DNA of 64,000 bases from Nitrososphaerales archaeon (GTDB lineage Archaea; Thermoproteota; Nitrososphaeria; Nitrososphaerales; CADDZS01), in the NCBI GenBank assembly GCA_030041355.1, contig JASHNZ010000022.1:20212-84211 (forward strand). Direction: 5' to 3'. Below the pieces are notes generated by a model. The model ran no database searches. It was not told where the DNA came from and saw nothing but the letters and a program-made list of their open reading frames with translations. The translations under genes and the position numbers were made by a program. Below, piece after piece: positions 15,902 to 24,915 of the stretch (positions are counted from its first letter, which is position 1; every line of letters begins with the position of its first letter).

Positions 15902-16171
15902 TCAGTTGAAATAAAGTGGGTTTGATAGCTTGCTCACGGCTCGTCTCGCAGGAGGTATGCCTAATCTGGCACTGGCTAGCCTGTTTGTCGCGATTGATCT
16001 GCACTTTTCAGAGCAATATTTTCTTCGCAATAGAGCTGCCTCGCTGAAAAGACCGTTCAGAGGTTTGCCACAGAATTCGCAGTATCGGAGATCGTCCTCC
16101 TTCTTTCCGATTCTTGCTCCCTTTGAACGCTTGTCATATTGCATTTGAGACGCCATACGAATCCGCTTCAT
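15902..16171 (-). CDS. Small zinc-ribbon protein
   Basis: An 89-residue basic protein with Cys31-x2-Cys34 (YCEFCGKPL) and Cys53-x3-Cys57 (KYCSEKCRS), the layout of small treble-clef zinc ribbons. The remainder is rich in Arg, Lys and Ala. Probably nucleic-acid binding. It starts 2 bases after the stop of the winged-helix gene on the same strand, so the two are likely one operon. Confidence 0.6.
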   Translation of the reverse strand: MKRIRMASQMQYDKRSKGARIGKKEDDLRYCEFCGKPLNGLFSEAALLRRKYCSEKCRSIATNRLASARLGIPPARRAVSKLSNPLYFN

Positions 16172-16173
16172 GT

Positions 16174-16500
16174 TTATGCGATCTTGACGAAATACTCTCT
16201 AACTAACATGAATTGATTGAGGAGTTCGAATCCTCGATTCGAAAGATGGAGTGAAGATCTTCCCTCCACGACTGACTCTTCCACCAGACCTTGGCTCTTG
16301 AGATTCTCAAGAAATCCTCTCATTACAACCCAGGAAAGGTTCGCCTTGTACATCACATGGGTGGGTTTCTCAGCTCCGGATCCTATTGCACGCAGGATGT
16401 CCAGATACATCTCCATCTTGGAGCGTCTGTCTTTCTCAGATGACATTCTCTGTCCATTGAGATTTCGGAACGGCTGTTCGCTTGATTCGGAATTTAGCAT
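16174..16500 (-). CDS. Archaeal winged-helix transcriptional regulator (HTH_45-like)
   Basis: A 108-residue protein. From about residue 28, MEMYLDILRAIGSGAEKPT, VMYKANLSW, FLENLKSQGLVEE and LSNRGFELLNQF follow the order of the ArnR1-like one-wing HTH family (HTH_45), in which the T/S-x-x-G-x-x-L segment ends the wing. These are abundant in thaumarchaea. DNA target unknown; the zinc-ribbon gene immediately downstream is probably co-transcribed. Confidence 0.75.
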   Translation of the reverse strand: MLNSESSEQPFRNLNGQRMSSEKDRRSKMEMYLDILRAIGSGAEKPTHVMYKANLSWVVMRGFLENLKSQGLVEESVVEGRSSLHLSNRGFELLNQFMLVREYFVKIA

Positions 16501-16928
16501 TGTTATTTCAGATCACTGCTGTTGATTCTGACTCGACAAAAGTGGAAAATATATAGCTGCTTTTGCAGTACATGAGATTGGCCGCAAAGCAAAAAAGATC
16601 ACATCTCTTCATCAATCCTCCAGACAAAAAAGTCCTAAAATTGCCTTGCGACTCCGCAAGGAATACCGAATTATCGATCCCATGTTTTAACTGGAAGCAC
16701 ATATCTTTTACCGAAGTGCCGTAGATTCCTTAAAGTCTATATTGGTAATTAGGGCAGTGCTCTAAAGCGTTTTTTGGGCAGATCTTAATTACTTCCTACT
16801 TCGCGGTTCGCATACATTATGTTTTTACGATCTTGCATAAAGCTGCAGAATCATATTCGAAAACGGCAAGAAGCGATAACTATCGTGAAGACGCTTTCTA
16901 TTTTCGTGGATAAAGAGGACTGATTGTT
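16501..16928. other. Intergenic region between regulator and secreted protein
   Basis: About 430 bases without a supported gene. It contains the promoters of the winged-helix regulator (minus) and the secreted protein at 16929 (plus). It is AT-rich; a 64-residue open frame on the minus strand (16508-16702) has no coding character. Confidence 0.4.
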
Positions 16929-17591
16929 TTGAAAAGAACAATTTCGGTACTTGCGACAATATCATTCGCCATCCTGTTCCTCGCGAGTCCGCTCTATGCA
17001 TCGGCTCGAGGACCAGGTCCAAGCAACAATAGCTATCAGGGGACGCAGACTGGTTGGACAGTTAGCTGGACCATCGTAACTGGACCGGCTAATGTTTCCG
17101 CAGCACTTGGGGGCCCACTTCAGCTCCAAGGAATGCTGTCGAAGGGTATCTGTGTGCTGACAGGAATGATCCCTGGACAGGATGCAGGAATGTCCGGCGA
17201 GTGTAGTGTCCTAGGAATTGTGAATGCGGTCGGTTACGGAGCTTCGGTATGCCAAGACTCATTCGCTCTCGGCGCCTCGCCAGAGCTTCCAGTCGCATGG
17301 ATGGCAATGCCTCCCCAATACAGTGAACTGCCATTGTTCTATGGAATAACAACAGTGAATGGACAAGTGGTCCAAGATTTCCGGGTATCTTCGAGCAATC
17401 TTTTGCAACCACAGGGGTTCAACACCGGAGTCTGCTCCAGTTTCCTCTTCGAGGGATACTCGGCAGATTTGTTCGTCCCCGCTGCAGCAGGCCACTACGA
17501 CTTCACAGGGACACCTGGAGCCTATGGAACATTACTACACTACACGGCGAATGTGAGTCCCATCTATTCCTTCGGACAAAACGGCAACTAG
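16929..17591 (+). CDS. Secreted hypothetical protein
   Basis: A 220-residue protein from a TTG start. Residues 1-25 (MKRTISVLATISFAILFLASPLYASA) form a Sec-type signal peptide with an A-x-A cleavage site. The mature part is Gly/Ser/Pro-rich with a beta pattern and at least four cysteines that could form disulfides, and contains N-x-S/T sequons. There is no C-terminal anchor, so it may be released. No family recognised. Confidence 0.68.
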   Translation: MKRTISVLATISFAILFLASPLYASARGPGPSNNSYQGTQTGWTVSWTIVTGPANVSAALGGPLQLQGMLSKGICVLTGMIPGQDAGMSGECSVLGIVNAVGYGASVCQDSFALGASPELPVAWMAMPPQYSELPLFYGITTVNGQVVQDFRVSSSNLLQPQGFNTGVCSSFLFEGYSADLFVPAAAGHYDFTGTPGAYGTLLHYTANVSPIYSFGQNGN

Positions 17592-17602
17592 GGCCGTTCC
17601 CG

Positions 17603-17613
17603 TCCTCTTTTTT
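17603..17613 (+). terminator. T-run terminator after the secreted protein
   Basis: CCTCTTTTTTC starts 12 bases after the stop of the secreted-protein gene, a form sufficient for archaeal RNA polymerase termination. Confidence 0.4.
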
Positions 17614-17811
17614 CTTGGAAAGTTGTGCACCTGCGAAAACCTTCATCTTGAATCATTCCGCTATTGGAAGAGTTTCCAGCGCTCGAATTGTCTTGGGCTT
17701 CCAATTTGCAGGCAATAGTGCCACAAATTTGATAATACGAAATCGAAATACATAGTCCGCGTCCACAACTACTATTAAAAAATAAAGTAATCTCTTTTCG
17801 GAAATCTATTC

Positions 17812-19404
17812 TTGATAACTAGGTTAACCAGAAATGACTCTCGCATCAAGAGGGCTGGAATCTTCATATGCTTGGCACTCTTTGCAGCTTCCTTTATGAT
17901 AGGCATTCCTTCAATATTTTCTACCCTCCCCGTTTCTAATGCGACCAGCGCCGGTCAGCTTTCGATCTCGGTCGCGCCTTCGCTTCTATTGGCAAACTCG
18001 AGCTTCAACGCCGAAATGTCCGTACAACTCTTGAATGTCAACACTGGTACCCCGATAGACGCGGGTGCAGCGGTCCAAGTAATTGTTACATCTAACGATT
18101 CTGCAGTTGCATCGGCGCCGGCAACTACACTCTACATTCCAGCCGGAAGGTCGTATGCTACTGAAAATCTCACTGCTGGAGGAACTGCGGGAACCGCATT
18201 GATCAAAGCGTCTGCCCAGGGATATTTGTCGGATACTTTTATCGCTGTTGCAAGTGATGCGGCTCCAACTCCCAACAATTTTACAACTACTCTGACACCC
18301 TATTTTGCCCCTGGCGCTATATTATCGGACAACAGCACCTATCCCGGAATGGTAGTGGGAGAGCTACAAGCGACTAACTCAAATGGGACGGTCTATCCTG
18401 AGATCGCACAAAGCAACATAACGGTTTGGTCTAGGTCTTCGGATAATTCTACGATGCAGGTCAGCACCGCACCCTACATTATTACAACTGGCAACGTGTA
18501 CGCCACCTTTAATCTCACTTCAACATATTTCCCAGGCGGTGCAAACATAACGCTCCAAGCAAATGGCTTGAACCCTGTCACTACCGGATTCACCTCATAC
18601 TCCAGCGGAATCAGTCCTCCAACTCAGCCTACTCCATACTTCCTAGTTCAGAACACAATAATCCCCTCGCAAGTGCTACCTGGTGGACCCTTTACAATCC
18701 AAGTTTTCGCGAAAACTGTGAACGCCCCGATTTCTGCCGGAGGAGCGAACTTAACCTGGTCCAGTCATGAAGCTAATCTAACGGGTTCTGACTCTAACTT
18801 GAATGCTTCAGGATACGGCTTCGCTACTTTTGTAGCGGCAAAGCAAAGCGGATTGGAAAATATTCAAGTATCAATCAAAGAGGACGGTATTACGCCATAT
18901 CTTGACAACATTTCAGTCGACGCATATTTCAATAATATGACCGCAACGATTACAAATCAACATCCTTCGATAGTCACAAACTTCCCTACTACAATCACGA
19001 TTCATGCGACTTTCAACAACACTGGACTCGCCAATGCCACCATAACTTGGCTAACAAGTAGTGGCGCGCTCACCAGTCCGCCTTCATTAACAAACAAAAC
19101 AGGCTATGCGATAGTCACATACACCTCCGGGTCTGAGGCCGGTAACTTTTCTGTTCAGGCAACTCTGTCAAAGCCCGGGTTTGCGAACGCGACAGAGAAA
19201 GTGTATATTTCTGTAGTGAAACCAGCACCGGTACAAAAGGTACAAAACCCGTCTTCAAACCCGCTTTACATGAAAGTCGGGAATTTAATTCCTCTCTGGG
19301 CACTTATACCAGTAGTAGCAGGCGGAGCTGGTGCAGGCTTTTTCGTGTACAAGAGATTCCGCGGTGGCGGAGATTACTACGGTGACGACGGCGACGAAGA
19401 GTAA
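17812..19404 (+). CDS. Surface-anchored protein with Ig-like repeats
   Basis: A 530-residue protein from a TTG start. An N-terminal signal/anchor lies at about residues 15-35; a beta-rich ectodomain with repeated Ig-like (Big/invasin-type) modules follows, with recurring segments such as TTLYIPAGRSYATENL, ATFNLTSTYFPGG and AIVTYTSGSEAGNFSVQATL; more than fifteen N-x-S/T sequons suggest N-glycosylation. Near the C-terminus LIPLWALIPVVAGGAGAGFFVY is a membrane helix followed by a short basic then acidic tail. The layout is that of an archaeal cell-surface protein with a C-terminal membrane anchor. A TATA-like A/T stretch (CTATTAAAAAATAAAG) is about 40 bases before the start. Confidence 0.78.
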   Translation: MITRLTRNDSRIKRAGIFICLALFAASFMIGIPSIFSTLPVSNATSAGQLSISVAPSLLLANSSFNAEMSVQLLNVNTGTPIDAGAAVQVIVTSNDSAVASAPATTLYIPAGRSYATENLTAGGTAGTALIKASAQGYLSDTFIAVASDAAPTPNNFTTTLTPYFAPGAILSDNSTYPGMVVGELQATNSNGTVYPEIAQSNITVWSRSSDNSTMQVSTAPYIITTGNVYATFNLTSTYFPGGANITLQANGLNPVTTGFTSYSSGISPPTQPTPYFLVQNTIIPSQVLPGGPFTIQVFAKTVNAPISAGGANLTWSSHEANLTGSDSNLNASGYGFATFVAAKQSGLENIQVSIKEDGITPYLDNISVDAYFNNMTATITNQHPSIVTNFPTTITIHATFNNTGLANATITWLTSSGALTSPPSLTNKTGYAIVTYTSGSEAGNFSVQATLSKPGFANATEKVYISVVKPAPVQKVQNPSSNPLYMKVGNLIPLWALIPVVAGGAGAGFFVYKRFRGGGDYYGDDGDEE

Positions 19405-19587
19405 CCTGTGCTCAATTTAGTCCAGAACTCATAATTCTCGCGTTCGTCAATTACCTACACTTGGCAACAGGCTTCAGCTGCCCCTCGGCTCTTTCCTCAT
19501 CGATCAAGATTGCATGGTTGCGATTTTGGTCGATCAAGGGGATCAGGTATTCTCTGAGAAAAACATATGCAAGAGTTTAGATAAGCG

Positions 19588-20082
19588 GTGCAGAAATTAA
19601 GACCAATTACTCCCGACGAGCACGGAAACATTAACATGCCGGAAACGCGAATTGAGCTAGATCAGCAAATGCTTGAGGAGATACACTCGCATGCAGTTTC
19701 GACCTATCCAGAAGAATGTTGTGGCTTGATGTTCGGCAATTCGACGGGCAATGGAGTATCAAAGAAAGTACTGAGACTGCGAAGAATGAAAAATACTTTC
19801 GAGCCCTCAGAGCGCTATCACAGGTACACGATCGAACCGAGGGAATTTCTGAAGGCAGAAAAACAAGCGGAAGAAAGTAGGGAAGAAATTGTCGGAATAT
19901 ACCACTCCCATCCTAACGCTCCTGCCAAGCCCTCTGAATTTGATCGGGAGCACGCATGGCCAACGCTCTCGTATGTTGTTGTTGAGGTGAGAGGGAGCAA
20001 AGTAATTGAAACAAAAAGTTGGATTTTGAAAGATGATCGAACCGAGTTTTTTCCTGAGAAGTTGCAAATTTTGGTAAAGTGA
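19588..20082 (+). CDS. JAMM/MPN-domain metalloprotease
   Basis: A 164-residue protein of the JAB1/MPN/Mov34 family, a zinc isopeptidase/peptidase. The JAMM motif is complete: Glu in YPEECCGLM (residues 42-43), His106-x-His108-x7-Ser116-x2-Asp119. Bacterial and archaeal relatives (Mec+, HvJAMM1) cleave ubiquitin-like sulfur carriers from their targets or fusion partners after a C-terminal Gly-Gly. GTG start; an internal ATG at residue 17 is an alternative. It lies 10 bases upstream of a gene whose product has a MoaD/ThiS domain ending in Gly-Gly fused to MoeB, an obvious candidate substrate. Confidence 0.88.
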   Translation: MQKLRPITPDEHGNINMPETRIELDQQMLEEIHSHAVSTYPEECCGLMFGNSTGNGVSKKVLRLRRMKNTFEPSERYHRYTIEPREFLKAEKQAEESREEIVGIYHSHPNAPAKPSEFDREHAWPTLSYVVVEVRGSKVIETKSWILKDDRTEFFPEKLQILVK

Positions 20083-20092
20083 TTAGTAGTAC

Positions 20093-21550
20093 ATGGTCAG
20101 AGTCCTGATTCCAACCGCACTGAGACATTACGCCGAAGGAAATAAATCAGAGGTAGAGGTCGCCGGGAATACTGTTTCGGAGGCGCTTTCAAACCTTCTG
20201 TCGATCAATCCGAAGCTTGCAAGGCATATCTTAGACGAACAAGGGAACCTGCGCAACTTTGTCAACATTCTTCTGAACGACGAGGGCGTAAGATACGGGG
20301 GTGGACAGAATGCAAAGGTCTCAACTGGTGACACGCTTTGGATCGTGCCTGCCATCGCAGGAGGATTAGAAACCGTTGAGCAACCAGAAAAGAGTGAGGA
20401 TCTCCCGCTCGAAGCTAGGCCTGTGAGAATCTCTCCGAGGGAATACAGACGGTACGGAAGGCATCTCATAATCCCTGAAGTAGGACTGGAAGGGCAGAGG
20501 CGGCTCAAAGCTGCTCGCGTGCTGGTCATTGGCACTGGAGGGCTGGGGTCTCCCTGTTCTTTGTACCTGGCCGCTGCAGGCGTAGGGACATTAGGGCTTG
20601 TTGACTTTGACACAATTGACGAGACAAACCTCCACAGACAGATCCTTTACACAGACAAGGAGATCGGACAATCAAAGGTCAGAACTGCCATGCAAAGATT
20701 GCATGAAACAAATCCGAACACGATCATCAGGACCTATGAGGAATCATTGACCAGCGAAAACGCAATAGAGATCTTCAAAGGTTACGATATTATTGTGGAC
20801 GGTACCGACAATTTCCCAACCCGTTATCTTACAAATGATGCTTGCGTAAAACTGGGCAAGCCAAACGTTTATGCAAGCATATTTCGCTTCGAGGGGCAAG
20901 CTACGGTGTTTGATGCGAAGCTTGGTCCCTGCTATCGGTGTCTTTATCCAAAACCACCGCCACCCGGACTAGTTCCTTCATGCGCAGAAGGAGGAGTACT
21001 CGGAGTCCTTCCTGGACTCGTGGGGTTGATCCAAGCCACAGAAACTGTCAAGCTAATTTTGAACAAAGGAGAACCGTTGATCGGGAGGCTTCTGGTTTAC
21101 GACGCCTTGGGCATGACTTTTGAAGAGCTCAAAATAAGAAAGAACCCAAACTGTCCTATTTGCTCGAAAGATCCTTCAAGCATCAAGCTAATTGACTATC
21201 AACAGTTCTGCGGAATTGAAAGAACCCCTCAAGTGGCCGTAGTTACTCCCAAGGAACTGAACGCTGAAATTGAAAGTGGAAGGAGAGTTCGATTGATTGA
21301 TGTCAGAGAACCGCATGAGTATGAAATTGCCCACATAGCTGGCTCTACGCTGATCCCATTGGGTCAACTTCCGGATCGAGTGAATGAACTTGACACCGCA
21401 GATGAGCTCGTCATGTATTGTCATACCGGAGGAAGATCGGCGCGGGCGACTGACTTTCTCCGCGGTATTGGGTACGCAAAAGTTCGAAACTTGGAAGGTG
21501 GAATTGATGCTTGGGCAGTTGAAGTAGATCCTACGATGAACCGATACTGA
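20093..21550 (+). CDS. MoaD/ThiS - MoeB (E1-like) - rhodanese triple fusion
   Basis: A 485-residue protein in three parts. Residues 1-91 are a beta-grasp ubiquitin-like sulfur carrier (MoaD/ThiS/SAMP) ending in PAIAGG at 86-91. Residues about 113-365 are a MoeB/ThiF adenylyltransferase: GTGGLGSP (148-154) binds ATP, NLHRQ holds the arginine finger, VDGTDN binds Mg, zinc cysteines are 280/283 and 354/357, and Cys297 (PSCAEGGVLG) is the acyl/thioester cysteine. Residues about 380-485 are a rhodanese with active loop CHTGGRS (Cys443). The set covers activation and sulfur loading of the carrier for molybdopterin or tRNA thiolation. Because the Gly-Gly is internal, it must be cleaved or work in cis; the upstream JAMM protease is suited to the cleavage. 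Confidence 0.93.
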   Translation: MVRVLIPTALRHYAEGNKSEVEVAGNTVSEALSNLLSINPKLARHILDEQGNLRNFVNILLNDEGVRYGGGQNAKVSTGDTLWIVPAIAGGLETVEQPEKSEDLPLEARPVRISPREYRRYGRHLIIPEVGLEGQRRLKAARVLVIGTGGLGSPCSLYLAAAGVGTLGLVDFDTIDETNLHRQILYTDKEIGQSKVRTAMQRLHETNPNTIIRTYEESLTSENAIEIFKGYDIIVDGTDNFPTRYLTNDACVKLGKPNVYASIFRFEGQATVFDAKLGPCYRCLYPKPPPPGLVPSCAEGGVLGVLPGLVGLIQATETVKLILNKGEPLIGRLLVYDALGMTFEELKIRKNPNCPICSKDPSSIKLIDYQQFCGIERTPQVAVVTPKELNAEIESGRRVRLIDVREPHEYEIAHIAGSTLIPLGQLPDRVNELDTADELVMYCHTGGRSARATDFLRGIGYAKVRNLEGGIDAWAVEVDPTMNRY

Positions 21551-21636
21551 CAATCCAGCTCTTAGATGTACTTAGTTTTCTTCCTCAATTCTCTATCTCT
21601 CACTCCAAAAAAACTATTAGTTTCCAATAGAGTCTT

Positions 21637-22020
21637 TCAATAGACCCTGGAACCGAGCACGGCATCAGAGCGATCGGGTTCTAGAAGTACAATCGCCCCA
21701 TCTTTATCCTCAACGCCTAAAACCAAGACTTCCGAGGTGAAATGCGCAATCTTTTTTGGAGGGAAATTCACTACTGCTACGATCTTTCTACCAATGAGAT
21801 CTTCTTTTGTGTAACGAACTGTGATTTGTGCGCTCGAATCCTTTTGACCTATTTCCTTGCCAAAGTCAATCTTGAGCAGATATGCGGGTTTTCTTGCCTC
21901 CGCAAAATCTTTGCACTCTATTATTTGCCCGATTCTCATATCGACTTTTCGAAAATCTGAATATGAAATTGTGGATGAACCTGGCAAGGATTGCAGCTTA
22001 GAAGTTGGAATAGGCAACAA
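21637..22020 (-). CDS. csaA: CsaA-like tRNA-binding (OB-fold) protein
   Basis: A 127-residue protein with the OB-fold EMAP-II/Trbp111 tRNA-binding domain: FRKVDMRIGQIIECKDF, ARKPAYLLKIDFG, SSAQIT, GRKIVAVVNFPPKKIA and FTSEVLVLG match the CsaA family, which has a shared C-terminus with methionyl-tRNA synthetase. It is usually a dimeric tRNA-binding or chaperone protein. The 20 N-terminal residues are an extension before the family start. The next gene upstream on this strand ends 20 bases away. Confidence 0.9.
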   Translation of the reverse strand: MLPIPTSKLQSLPGSSTISYSDFRKVDMRIGQIIECKDFAEARKPAYLLKIDFGKEIGQKDSSAQITVRYTKEDLIGRKIVAVVNFPPKKIAHFTSEVLVLGVEDKDGAIVLLEPDRSDAVLGSRVY

Positions 22021-22040
22021 TTAAAGTTTCAATAAACGAA

Positions 22041-22418
22041 TTAGAGATCGCTTTGCTTAACTATCTCTAACAGCCGATCCCCTAAGAAAGGAGAACCCTT
22101 GCCATACTTGGCTGACACTAGTAGAATCCTTGAATTCCTAAGGGGGATTCCGTACATGTCAACTTCCTGGTGCCTTGTGTAAAGAAGGATCTTTTCCCCG
22201 AGAAAAGAATTCCACTCCTCTGTCATGGCTTGTATGAGAAACCATTTCAAGTATAATTTGTTCTCGTCTTTTTTTGTGGGCTCTAGGGCATCAACCCCCT
22301 CCAGCATTCCACCTTTCACCAGCTGTCCTTCATTATCTATGACTCCCACAAATCTTACGCGAGTGTCTAGGTTCTGGATCTTCTCGATGAGATCTTCCTC
22401 TATCATTGTTTCCTCCAT
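22041..22418 (-). CDS. Hypothetical protein, DUF6659-like
   Basis: A 125-residue alpha/beta protein. The N-terminal pattern (LDTRVRFVGVIDNEGQLVKGGML) followed by a helical and strand-rich C-terminus (IPLRNSRILLVSAK) resembles the small thaumarchaeal family DUF6659 as I recall it, a roadblock/profilin-like fold. Not verified by search. It is followed by csaA on the same strand and preceded by a small membrane protein 23 bases upstream. Confidence 0.6.
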   Translation of the reverse strand: MEETMIEEDLIEKIQNLDTRVRFVGVIDNEGQLVKGGMLEGVDALEPTKKDENKLYLKWFLIQAMTEEWNSFLGEKILLYTRHQEVDMYGIPLRNSRILLVSAKYGKGSPFLGDRLLEIVKQSDL

Positions 22419-22441
22419 CGATCAGACTAGCTCTCTCACTT

Positions 22442-22852
22442 TCACTTGTACTGTCCTTGGAACTCTTCGTTAGCCAATTTCGAGTCCTTCTCGAGTAATT
22501 CGTCCAGTACGTGATTGACACTCATCTTCAATTTTTCATTCCGGTAAACAGCGTACATTCGATGAAAGCCCCACGCGAACATTCCGGCAGAGCCCACAAG
22601 CAAGATCCCAGCCGGTATTCCGAACTCATCCCCCACTGTGGTTTTGAGTGCACTCGCCAAGAGGTCTGGAACTTGAGAGGCGGCTAAGAGGATCAGCCCG
22701 CTAACTAGCGAAGTTGGCCCGTCCTTTGTTACCATGACCATTACTCTGGCCTTATTGGTAAGCCTGCTTAGCCTGAAACCATAGTAAGCAGCTACCACAA
22801 AAGAGCAAACAGCAAGTGCATAAAATACAGAGACCAATGGCACCATGATCAT
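22442..22852 (-). CDS. Small integral membrane protein
   Basis: A 136-residue protein with hydrophobic helices at about residues 3-23, 46-66 and 75-95, and a cytosolic amphipathic C-terminal tail (NHVLDELLEKDSKLANEE). A short charged loop separates TM1 and TM2. No family recognised. Three-gene run with the DUF6659-like protein and csaA. Confidence 0.65.
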   Translation of the reverse strand: MIMVPLVSVFYALAVCSFVVAAYYGFRLSRLTNKARVMVMVTKDGPTSLVSGLILLAASQVPDLLASALKTTVGDEFGIPAGILLVGSAGMFAWGFHRMYAVYRNEKLKMSVNHVLDELLEKDSKLANEEFQGQYK

Positions 22853-23090
22853 ACTTGACCGACTCTATCTAGCGGAAAGAATGCTAAACATTCTTTCATC
22901 TGCATAATTTAAGCAAAATGAACTCTGGCTACGTCTCTTCATCCTATGAAGTCAAGGATTATTTACTATACGAAGCACAGATCTGGAGGCCTGCCCATGC
23001 CTTGCACGAGCTGCTGGAACTTCAATTGTTGGTGAAGTTGAGAAATATCGCCATATCATCAAATTGGTGTTTAGCGGTTTCTGATCCTAC

Positions 23091-24905
23091 TCATTGGCTT
23101 TGCCTTAGTTGGAATTGCATTGCGTACATTTTCGAAAACAGACCGTTTCTAGCATTGAGCTCAGCAAAGCTTCCTTCTTCCGCGATTTCTCCATCACGCA
23201 TGACTATAATTCGATCAGCAAGGCGAATCGTCGAAAGGCGATGTGCGATTATGATCGCAGTCCTGCCTTTCAGAGAAATTGCAAGCGCTCTTTGAAGTTG
23301 GAGTTCTGCTATGGGGTCAAGGCCAGATGTCGCCTCGTCCATGATGAGCAACTTTGGCTCCCTGATTATCGCTCGTGCGAAGCACACCATTTGTTTTTGC
23401 CCCATTGAGAGATTAGTCGCTGATTCGTTGACGAGAGTGTTGTATCCTTCTTGCAGGTGACCGATGAAATCATCAACTCCGAGCCGCTTACACAAATCTA
23501 TTATTTGTTGGTCGGTTACATCTTCCTTTCCATAGCGAATGTTTTCGAATATCGTCGCCTGAAAAAGGAAAGGATCCTGCGGGACCAGACTCAGTTTATC
23601 CCGAAACTTGGAAAAGTCTATCTCCCTGAGATCTATGCCATTCATCATCACTCTACCTTGCTGAGGGTCGTAGAAGCGGAGTATCAAGTTCACTATGCTG
23701 CTTTTTCCAGCGCCTGTGTGGCCGACAATCGCGACGACCTCTTCACTTGCTATCTTTAGATTAAGATCCTTGATTACTGGCAAGTCATTTGTATATCCAA
23801 AAGTGACATGGTCAAATTCTATTTCGATTGCTTTTGAATTATCAAGAGCTAAATTTGATTCTTTGGGTGCAGGAACCTCAATCGATGTATCCATCAATTG
23901 GATCACTCTGTCCAGTCCTGTGACGGCTGATTGATACGAATTGTAGAAGGTTGTTAGCTGTATGATTGGAGTGAAAAAAGAATTCATGTAAAGCAAGAAT
24001 GCAACCACGATTTCCGGGGTGACCTGCCCTCTGATAACTTCTGTTGTGCCGTACCAAATTACAAATGCGATTCCTCCTGCTTCAATCAACTGGATTAAAG
24101 CACTGAAAAGAGAAGTGAGTTTGTTTGCATGGAGATTTGTCTCGAGGTTTTCTTGATTTACGGCATCGAAATCTTCGCTAACTCTTTGCTCTTCAGTGAA
24201 AGACTGCGTAACCTTGACTCCCGCAATGCCCTCCTGTAGCTTCGAAGTGACGATGGCAATTTTCTTTCGCGTCTCGACAAAGCTGCTCTGGATTCTTCCT
24301 TGGAAGGCCAAGGTTAGAACCACAAGAGGGGGAATTACTGCGAACGCAACAAAAGTCAAAGTGAAATTGAAATAAAGCATCGTAGGGACAATGCTGACGA
24401 TCAAAATCAGACCCGCGAGAACGGCTGGTAACTGAAAGGTCATGAAGTCGGACAGAGCGTCTACATCGTTTGTGATGTAAGACATGATTCGGCCAGTCTC
24501 CCGTGTTGAGTAATACGACGGGGACAGACGTTGTAATTTCTCAAATGAGTCTCGCCTTATGTCTTGAATTACATTTTGGCCCATAATCTGCATGTGGTAC
24601 GTTCTCTTGTTGTCCGAAAAGTAGTTCAGCAAGTAGAGCACAACATAGGCACTTACCGCCCCCGCTACGCCAGTAAATCCAAAGAATCTCCTAGTAACAA
24701 TGTCATTTAGTGCGACGATTGCAAGCAAGTAAGGACCGATCACTCCAACTGCTGCAGCAAAAATCAGAGAAGCACCAACTACCGCAAAGTCTTTCCTGTA
24801 TACGAGCATGTAGGAAATTAGGCGCCTTAGGAGGACTCTATCCCCATATTTCCTGAATTTTCGTTCTCCAGGATCTTGTTTGTTCAAATTTCCTGCTACT
24901 GTCAT
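23091..24905 (-). CDS. ABC exporter half-transporter, catalytically competent subunit
   Basis: A 604-residue type I ABC exporter: six-helix transmembrane domain (about 25-320) followed by an ATPase domain (about 365-600). Walker A GHTGAGKSS, signature LSMGQKQM, Walker B LLIMDEATSGLD with the catalytic Glu, and switch His in IIAHRLST. The signature has Met in place of the usual Gly (LSGGQ). The upstream gene (24916-26751), 10 bases away, encodes a partner with a degenerate ATP site, so the two should form a heterodimer like TmrAB or TM287/288, exporting drugs, lipids or peptides. Confidence 0.92.
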   Translation of the reverse strand: MTVAGNLNKQDPGERKFRKYGDRVLLRRLISYMLVYRKDFAVVGASLIFAAAVGVIGPYLLAIVALNDIVTRRFFGFTGVAGAVSAYVVLYLLNYFSDNKRTYHMQIMGQNVIQDIRRDSFEKLQRLSPSYYSTRETGRIMSYITNDVDALSDFMTFQLPAVLAGLILIVSIVPTMLYFNFTLTFVAFAVIPPLVVLTLAFQGRIQSSFVETRKKIAIVTSKLQEGIAGVKVTQSFTEEQRVSEDFDAVNQENLETNLHANKLTSLFSALIQLIEAGGIAFVIWYGTTEVIRGQVTPEIVVAFLLYMNSFFTPIIQLTTFYNSYQSAVTGLDRVIQLMDTSIEVPAPKESNLALDNSKAIEIEFDHVTFGYTNDLPVIKDLNLKIASEEVVAIVGHTGAGKSSIVNLILRFYDPQQGRVMMNGIDLREIDFSKFRDKLSLVPQDPFLFQATIFENIRYGKEDVTDQQIIDLCKRLGVDDFIGHLQEGYNTLVNESATNLSMGQKQMVCFARAIIREPKLLIMDEATSGLDPIAELQLQRALAISLKGRTAIIIAHRLSTIRLADRIIVMRDGEIAEEGSFAELNARNGLFSKMYAMQFQLRQSQ

Positions 24906-24915
24906 AGGTCTAGAG

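Noticed and set aside
16220..16240. tRNA T-arm-like GAGGAGTTCGAATCCTC
   Set aside because: It lies inside the winged-helix coding region on the opposite strand, and no acceptor, D or anticodon stems fold around it.
16508..16702. 64-residue minus-strand frame
   Set aside because: Low-complexity composition, no neighbours in register, located in a promoter region.
22918..23295. 125-residue plus-strand frame overlapping the ABC exporter 3-prime end
   Set aside because: More than half is antisense to the ATPase domain and the rest has no recognisable pattern.
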